In this document: positions 57,641 to 64,000 of the stretch, piece by piece
Position numbering within the stretch: the first letter of the stretch is position 1
Layout: the number at the start of each line of letters is the position of its first letter
From: Bufo bufo
Taxonomy: Eukaryota; Chordata; Amphibia; Anura; Bufonidae
Assembly (NCBI RefSeq): GCF_905171765.1
Contig: NC_053393.1
Span: forward strand, 193,281,921-193,345,920
DNA length: 64,000 nt
Direction of reading: 5' to 3'
Made by a program: the position numbers and the translations under genes
Notes under the pieces: model-generated
The model's input: only the letters and a program-made list of their open reading frames with translations
Databases searched by the model: none
What the model was told of the DNA's origin: nothing

Positions 57641-57850
57641 TAAAATACGTACAAATAAAAAAAATTAACTTGATTTATGAGGTGGAGGTCCATATGGAGT
57701 AGGAGTTTGAGGAGGCGGTGGACGTAGCGGTGTAGGTGAAAGCAGCGGTGGAGGAGGATGAGGTAGCCAACACTGGTTTTTGGTTTTAAATTTTTTTTTT
57801 TTTTTTTAATTAGGGTACACTCCAAAAGAGTGTGAAATATCCAAAATACA
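57640..57850 (-). repeat. ~210-bp direct repeat, copy B
   Basis: Partner of 56040-56250 (see there). On the minus strand the preceding hAT frame reads into this repeat and ends shortly after 'FGVYPN', a peptide also readable at the start of copy A. Confidence 0.75.
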
Positions 57851-60843
57851 AGAATGAGCAATTGCGCTGTAGTATAACAAAGGCTGGTTAAGGCCGGTAT
57901 ACATGTCTATTCTGCACAATGTACCGACAAGTCCTGTGGGATCCATGCTGCGTTGGCGACCTCTTCCTCCTCCTCTGCCTTCGCCTTGTGCTTCCACTGT
58001 GCCCCCGCTGTGAGGTGAGAATGCCACCAGCAGTGCGTCTACCAGTGTGAGCTTGTACTCGCGCATCTTACGATCACGCTCCATTGAGGGAATTAAGGAC
58101 GGTACGTTGTCCTTGTAACGGGGATCCAGCAGCGTGGCCACCCAGTAATCAGCACAAGTTATAATGTGGGCAACTCGGCGGTCGTTGCAGAGACACTGCA
58201 GCATGTAATCGCTCATGTGTGCCAGGCTGCCCAGAGGCAACGAAAAGCTGTCCTCTGTGGGAGGTGTATCGTCTGTGTCCTCTGTATCCCCCCAGCCACG
58301 CACCAGTGATGGCCATGAGCTGGTCTGGGTGCTACCCTGCTGTGAACATGGTTCCTCCTCCTCCATCCCCTCGTCCTCATCCTCCACTTCGTCATCTTCC
58401 AGAACTGTGCCCTGGCTGGACAATTGTGTACCTGGTGTTTGGCACCTATGGAGCCACTTGTGAATGACTGGCCGGAAACCCTATGAAATGATCCATCTTC
58501 CTCCTCCTCCTCCTCCTCCTGTGCCACATCCTCTTCCATCATCGCCATCAGCATTTTTTCAAGTGGGAAAGTAACGCTGAGAACTGCGTTATCGGCACTG
58601 GCCAGGTTGGTGGAGTACTTGAAACAGCGCAACAAGGAACACAGGTCTCGCATGGAGGCCCAGTCATTGGTGGTGAAGTGGTGCTGTTCCGCAGAGCGAA
58701 TCACTCGTGCGTGCTGCAGCTGAAACCAGCATGTGCAAGGTGAAGTTCCACCTTGTGGGCACATCACATATGAGGCCGAAGTTACGCAGCAGCGCTGACA
58801 GGCGAGCAGCAGCAGGGTGAGAACGCCAAAAGCGAGCACAGACGGCCGATCTGAGGCGAGCACAGACTGCACTTTATGCAGCAGCTCTGCCATATCGGGG
58901 TAATTTTTAAGGGATCTCTGCACCACCAAATTCAGCACATACGCCAGGCAAGGGATGTGCGCCAAACCGGCTAGTCCCAGAGCTGCTACAAGATTTCGCC
59001 CATTATCGCACACCACCAGGCCGGGCTTGAGGCTCACTGGCACCAACCACTCATCAGTCTGTTGTTCAAGGCCCGTCCACAGCTCCTGCACTGTGTGGGG
59101 TTTGTCCCCCAAACAGATAAGTTTTAAAACTTCCTGCTGTCATTTACCCCTGGCTGTGTTGAAGTTGGTTGTGAAGGTGTTATGCTGACCGGATGAGGAG
59201 CCGGTAGAGGATGAGGAAGCGGAGTAGGAGGAGGAAGCAACAGGAGGCAAACTGAATCTCCCTGCAATCCTCAGTGGTGGAAGGACATGGGCCAAACTGC
59301 TATCCGCCTCAGGCCCAGCCGCCACTGTATTTACCCAGTGTGCTGTTAGGGAGATATAATGTCCCTGACCATGCTTACTGGTCCACATATCCATAGTGAG
59401 GTGCACCTTGCCACAGATGGCATTGCGCAGTTCACACCTGATTTTGTCCCCCACTTGGTTGGGCAGGGAAGGGATGGCTCAGCTGGAAAAGTAGTGGCAG
59501 CTCGGCACGACGTACTGTGAGACAGCCACCGCCATAAGGCTTTTAAAGCTCTCCGTCTCCACCAGACGGAATGACAGCATTTCAAAGGCCAGTAATTTTG
59601 AAATTCTGGCATTCAGGGCCAGGGATCGCCAGGTGGGTAGGGGGGTACTTCCTCTTCCACTCCAGTGTTTGGGAGATGGAGAGCTGAACGCTTCTGTGGG
59701 ACATTGTGGAGATGCTTGGTGACCCAGGTGGTGGTGTTGCTGGCAGATCCTCTGTTTGCGGGGTGGCAGGTGGCACTGTCACTCCAGAGGTGGATGATGA
59801 GGTCGAGACTGCAGCAGAAGAGGAAGCAGGAGGAGCCAGAGACCTTTCTTGGTTTTTGAGGTGTCTACTCCACTGCAGCTCGTGCTTTGCACTTAGATGC
59901 CTGGTCATGCAGGTTGTGCTCAGGTTGAGAACGTTTATGCCTTGCTTCAGGCTCTGATTGCACAGCATGCAAACCACTCGTGTCTTGTCGTCAGCACATT
60001 GTCTGAAGAACTGCCACGCCAGGGAACTCCTTGGAGCTAACTTTGGTGTGCTCGGTCCTTTGCTGCGGTGGGCAGTAGCAGGCATACTGTCTAGGGGACG
60101 GCTGATCCGCTTTTGCACCCTGCTCCCTCTTCTGCTGTGCTGGTGGCCCTGTGCGACCACGGCCTCTTCCTCCAAACTACACAGGTCACTTGCATGACCT
60201 TGATTCCATGTGGGGTCGAGGACCTCATCGTCCTCCACCCAGTCTTCACCCCTTCCCTCCTTGTCGGTCTGCACACTTTCGAAAGCCCCAGCAGTTGGCA
60301 CCTGTGTTTCGTCATCATCTGAGATGTGCTGCGATGGTCCTCCCATGTACTCATCTTGAAACATAAGTGGTTGGGCATCGGTGCACTCAATCTCTTCCAC
60401 TTCTGGGGCAGGGCGGGTGGATAGCCCTGGGAAACCCTGCTAACAGAGTCATCAAAAAGCAGAAGAGACTGCTGCATGACTTGGGGCTCAGACTGCTTGG
60501 CTGATTTGCCAGGGGGTGAGGTGAAAGACTGATGGACATCGGCTGCAGGTGCCAACTCTGATCTTTCAGCAGGAGACTGGGTGGGAGACAATGTGAAGGA
60601 ACTGGAGGCACTGTCAGCAACCCAATCTACTATCGCCTGTACTTGTTCTGGCCTCGCCATTCGTAGAGCCGCATTAGGCCCGACCAAATGCCGCTGAAGG
60701 TTCTGTCGCCTACTCGCACCTGAGGAAGGTGTTTCACTTGTGCGTGTAGCTGGCACAGATCGACCACGTCCTCTCCCTGCAACAGGAGCTCCACCAGCAG
60801 CACCACAACTGGGGCCACGTCCCTTATTTGACGCTCTCCTCAT
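57806..60843 (-). pseudogene. hAT transposase pseudogene 2 (BED finger, ZBED-like)
   Basis: The natural start is probably the ATG at 60843. The N-terminal ~150 residues are low-complexity and acidic. A BED zinc finger follows ('VVCMLCNQSL', then 'TRHLSAKH', around 59990-59890) with CxxC and HxxxxH. Next come 'KVHLTMDMWTSKHGQ' near 59400 (first catalytic region), 'LVVCDNGRN' near 59010 (second catalytic Asp), 'CLAYVLNLVVQ' near 58935 and 'YWVATLLDPRYKDN' near 58130. Frame changes occur near 60400, 59590, 59130 and 58420. The hATC domain is separated (56215-56395). The gene cannot make an active protein; the family is hAT, close to ZBED/Charlie-type proteins. Confidence 0.85.
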
Positions 60844-60867
60844 ATTTCTCAAATTTAGGATCTTGCC

Positions 60868-61140
60868 CAAAACAGAATAGAACAACAGTATCTAATGCGT
60901 GTATCTCACAATGACAGATGCAGCAAAGGCTGCAAAATTACGTTTTTTACCCTAAATGGGTGTTTTTTTAATAGCAGAATAGAACAACAGTATCTAAAGG
61001 GTGTATCTCACACGTACAGATGCAGACAAGGCCTCAAATTAAGATTTTTGCCCAAAATGGGTGTTTTTTTTTATACCAGAATAGCACAGCAGTATCTAAA
61101 GCGTGTATCTCACACTGACAGATGCAGACAATATTATATG
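60868..61140. repeat. ~100-bp tandem repeat upstream of the hAT gene
   Basis: Three copies of a unit containing 'cagaatag(a/c)acaacagtatctaa' and 'gtgtatctcacac', at about 60873, 60976 and 61077. They lie in the 5' flank of the hAT gene and could be transposase binding repeats of the subterminal region, which is inference. Confidence 0.75.
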
Positions 61141-61215
61141 TATCTAATTTTATACCACTTATTAATTGGCTTACTTTACACTAGACTTTTGTGGCAAAAT
61201 TTTACAGTAGACTAA

Positions 61216-61325
61216 GGCTACTTTCACACTAGCGGTAGGACGGATCCGACGGGCTGTTCACCCTGTCGGATCCGTCCTGCCGCTATTTTGCCGTGCCGCC
61301 AGACTGCTGCTCTGTCCCCATTGAT
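61216..61325. mobile_element. Truncated Harbinger-like MITE
   Basis: Only the left end GGCTACTTTCACACTAGCGG after TAA (61213-61215) and a short hairpin around 'ggatccgac' are present; the right end is missing. It has the same terminal type as the next complete element at 61672. Confidence 0.6.
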
Positions 61326-61668
61326 AAATCTTCTCCAGTGTATGATGTGTTGCATACAATGCCCTCATGCTGACTACCCTGTCTGATCTGGTGTCTGATA
61401 ATTTTGAGGGTTGATTTAGGGGACTGATTTAGCATATAGTTAATTTACCAGTTTGGGGTTTGAATTGATTATGGGTCTGATTTGGAGTCTGAATTAATTT
61501 AGGGGTAAATCTGTGGTCTGATTTAGTTAGGGACCTGGGGTCTAATTTATGGTTCTGGTCTGGGACATAAATTAATTTTCCTAAAGGAAAATTTCTAATA
61601 CCTGATCAGCCCTTAATCCATTGTTTGATCCAAAGCAGCATTGTAGCAGAATTATAGAATGCCTATTG
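61326..61668. other. Spacer, nothing recognised
   Basis: It contains repeated 'ggtctgattta' words at 61440-61560, possibly a very old tandem repeat. Confidence 0.4.
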
Positions 61669-61671
61669 TAA

Positions 61672-62123
61672 GGCTACTTTCACACTAGCGTTCGGGGCTC
61701 CGCTTGTGAGCTCCGTTTGAAGGCTCTCACAAGCGGCCCCGAACGCATCCGTACTGCCCCAATGCATTCTGAGTGGATGCGGATCCGCTCAGAATGCATC
61801 AGTCTGTCAGCGTTCAGCCTCTGCTCCGCTCAGCAAGCGGACACCCAAACGGATCCGTCCAGACTTACAATGTAAGTCAATGGGGACGGATCCGTTTGAA
61901 GTTGACACAATATGGCTCAATTTTCAAACGGATTCGTCCCTTATTGACTTTCAATGTAAAGTCTGTACGGATCCGTCTGAACAACTTTCAGACTTAGAAT
62001 TTTTTCTAAACTATAATGCAGACGGATCCGTTTTGAACGGATACAAACGTCTGCATTATAGGAGCGGATCCGTCTGTGCAGACACCAGACGGACCCGCTC
62101 TGAACGCAAGTGTGAAAGTAGCC
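61672..62123. mobile_element. Palindromic MITE, Harbinger-like (TAA duplication)
   Basis: A 452-bp element with ends GGCTACTTTCACACTAGCGTT and the complement of GGCTACTTTCACACTTGCG, flanked by TAA at 61669-61671 and 62124-62126. The interior contains many 'cggatccg' words and a dyad around 'atggggacggatccg' similar to that at 1530-1600. Confidence 0.8.
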
Positions 62124-62126
62124 TAA

Positions 62127-64000
62127 CACTGCACACTTGTAGGATGTCTGACTCCCTCTACGCGAGTTTCGCATAAGCTTCGTCAGGAGGTGACGTAGGA
62201 CAGGAATAGGGAATGTATAAAGGGACCATCATCCAATTGGGAGGTATATTCTAATCACGTAGGCGCTATTTGGAGTCTCATCGGTGCATGACCGTTTGAG
62301 CGCTCTGAGACCTTCTCTTCCGCCTTCCACCGGTGGTCCCGTGCTCAACAGGCCGGTCACTTGGTGCAAATGCTCCATGTGATCACGTCATGTGAAGATC
62401 ACAACTGGAAGATTGGTGGAAGAGACATGGTGTAATGGTGCAGAACCCCAAACAACCAGACGGAGTTTAAACAATGGTGGATTTGTTGAATGACGGCTGT
62501 ACAGTCCAGAGCAGAAATCATATGCAGGTAATCAATCCAAATAATAACTTGTGCAGGAAAACTCACAAGGGACAGCCACACCAGGCCAAAGTTCATATGC
62601 ACAGAAATAGTCCGTGTAATGTAGTACCTAGGGACGAGACATTTCCAGGGTCTGATCCGAGGTCCAACACAAGACAAACTGTTCCGCATAGAAGTTTCCC
62701 ACAGGCAGTCTCTAGAGATGGATTGAGGAGGTCAGAGGTCATGTACAGGTAGTCTGGAAGAATGTGATCAGCAACATACACCCGGGTTGTCAAAACAACA
62801 GTGGGCACTGACCAGCCAGGGAGATCACCTCTTAAACATCTGCTAGCCAGTCACAAAGTGCCATGTGTCTATTCCTCATAGGCCATATGATTATCCTAAT
62901 CCCTGACACTTGTGTGGCCTTGGCTGGTCATTAATCACTTAACCCATGCCTGCCCTCTAATCTACTAGAGTTTATGTACAGGTATATTCCTCGTCAGTGG
63001 CCGGCATAGCGAATAAGATGCGCGTACGTTCGGCCGCGTAACCCTTTGCGAACCTCCTCTCAAGCATGCACGCGGACGCTCAAGTGGCCCAGCATGGATA
63101 CGCGATCGAGTCGGCACGGACGCCGGAACCGCGTCCGCCCGCAAAGGAGTCGGAACCGAAGATTCCGCAGGCACATGTATGACCTGTCCCGCTACTCCAA
63201 TGCGGTCCCCTAAAATGACATTCTATGAACGCTATATCCAAATATAAATATTAATATAAAAATACGTATAAGATGCATTTATATAAGAATAAATATAAAG
63301 TGCTGCAGTACTGTGGATCAAATAAGTGATAATCCCATATTATATTATATATGCTAAAAATGTACAACAATTTTTTTTATCCCTAATAAATAAAACCAAA
63401 AGTGCAGAACATATACACCAGCAGTGAATTAAAAATCCTGGAAATAAAGTGCAAAAATAATCTTATCCAGTCATAATTAAAAGTGTGCTGAAAAAAAAAT
63501 TCATGAACTATATGAAGTGATATATTATTATTCATATTAAGGGTAAAGATGTGTGAATTCATTTGACAGTGGAAATAAAAATAAAAACCACCTTTCTAGA
63601 GGATCCAAAGTGCAATTTCCATACAAGTATGTATATATAGACCTTTTGCAACTTCAAAGTACATCGCCCAGCTATTAATGAGACATCATACATTTCCAAT
63701 ACTTCTTCTTTTTCGTGAATTTCTGGCCTAATATTCGCCATAAATTCGCGAATTATAGAATTCACGATCTCCAGTCATTGCGCGCGCAATACAGGCATGG
63801 CTCACTTTTGCTACATTTGTCAAGCTGCTAGAAGTTTCCTGAGACTGGAGAAAATGGTTGGCAGCAACTTTCGTGACTGTGAGGAAGAACTCCTGATGGA
63901 GTGCTCTAATATATTCGCGATTGTGCAAATCGGCACTAATGATGTGCATATATTTGGCACAATACATGCAACTTCACATTTTATCAGGTCTGAGTAGATA
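62127..64000. other. Unassigned right end of the window
   Basis: 62150-62220 has the phrase 'ctctacgcgagtttcgcata', a motif I know as part of dispersed vertebrate repeats. 62391-62910 reads like LTR DNA on the minus strand, but no target duplication was found. 62990-63180 is GC-rich. 63200-64000 is AT-rich. No gene is supported. Confidence 0.4.

Larger units (their letters stand above)
55762..61212 (-). mobile_element. Second hAT element, apparently inserted into the first
   Basis: At 55762 the sequence TAGAGTTGAGCGGACACC begins, a hAT-type terminus facing right, directly after coding sequence of pseudogene 1. The region to its right contains hAT coding remnants on the minus strand from 60843 down to 56215, with arrays and an 18S-derived block in between. 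The 5' terminus near 61212 has been lost; the DNA passes into a MITE fragment at 61213. Thus the right boundary is uncertain. Confidence 0.6.

Noticed and set aside
62391..62910. Possible minus-strand LTR
   Set aside because: Composition fits, but matching target duplications are absent and the ends are arbitrary.

Overview
This window looks like intergenic or deep-intronic DNA from a large anuran (frog or toad) genome. No host protein-coding gene, tRNA gene or complete rRNA gene could be recognised. Almost every long open frame belongs to a transposable element or comes from a tandem repeat whose unit length is a multiple of three. The amphibian assignment rests on the mixture of elements: an L1/Tx1-type LINE, a CR1-type LINE, long-TIR Tc1 elements, BED-finger hAT elements, a Helitron-like element with huge minisatellites, Gypsy-type LTRs and very many palindromic MITEs. 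It does not rest on a host gene.

Layout. 0-6 kb: palindromic MITEs in AT-rich DNA. 6-9 kb: a decayed element cut by a solo LTR (7087-7884, target duplication GCCCA). 9-11.5 kb: four palindromic elements. 11.86-14.08 kb: a 5'-truncated L1-like LINE with a 16-bp target duplication. 14.23-19.31 kb: a composite TTAA-flanked element with a chain of hairpins, a 191-bp satellite whose unit contains a MITE, and a ~0.77-kb alternating inverted array. 19.3-24.2 kb: TTAA palindromes and Harbinger-like MITEs. 24.86-32.29 kb: a Helitron-like element filled with 30-bp and 38-bp minisatellites, with further insertions. 32.7-37.5 kb: a 1.27-kb TIR element, small MITEs and a polypyrimidine tandem array.

38.6-45.8 kb: a CR1-like LINE on the minus strand (ORF1 with an SGNH-type esterase, ORF2 with endonuclease and reverse transcriptase). 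It has been hit by three later insertions with clean target duplications: a solo LTR (ATAG), a foldback Tc1 (TA) and a deleted LTR retrotransposon (CATG). 46.5-49.4 kb: more palindromes. 49.99-51.61 kb: a Tc1 element with a complete 340-aa transposase and 210-bp terminal repeats that read as identical; this is the only intact gene in the window. 52.8-61.2 kb: two degenerate hAT transposase pseudogenes, the second apparently inserted into the first. Its 3' part carries two copies of a chimaeric block derived from the 5' domain of 18S rRNA. 61.2-64 kb: MITE remnants and unassigned DNA.

The genes do not form a pathway; the window is a nested record of transposition. Thirteen palindromic elements of differing size and interior share one signature (flanking TAA or TTA, a GG-initial terminus, a TTCACAC- or TGCACAC-like inner motif), which suggests one PIF/Harbinger-type machinery. 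The most unusual observations are the duplicated 18S-derived block in the hAT region, the satellite whose unit contains a MITE, the hairpin chain, and the intact Tc1 element.
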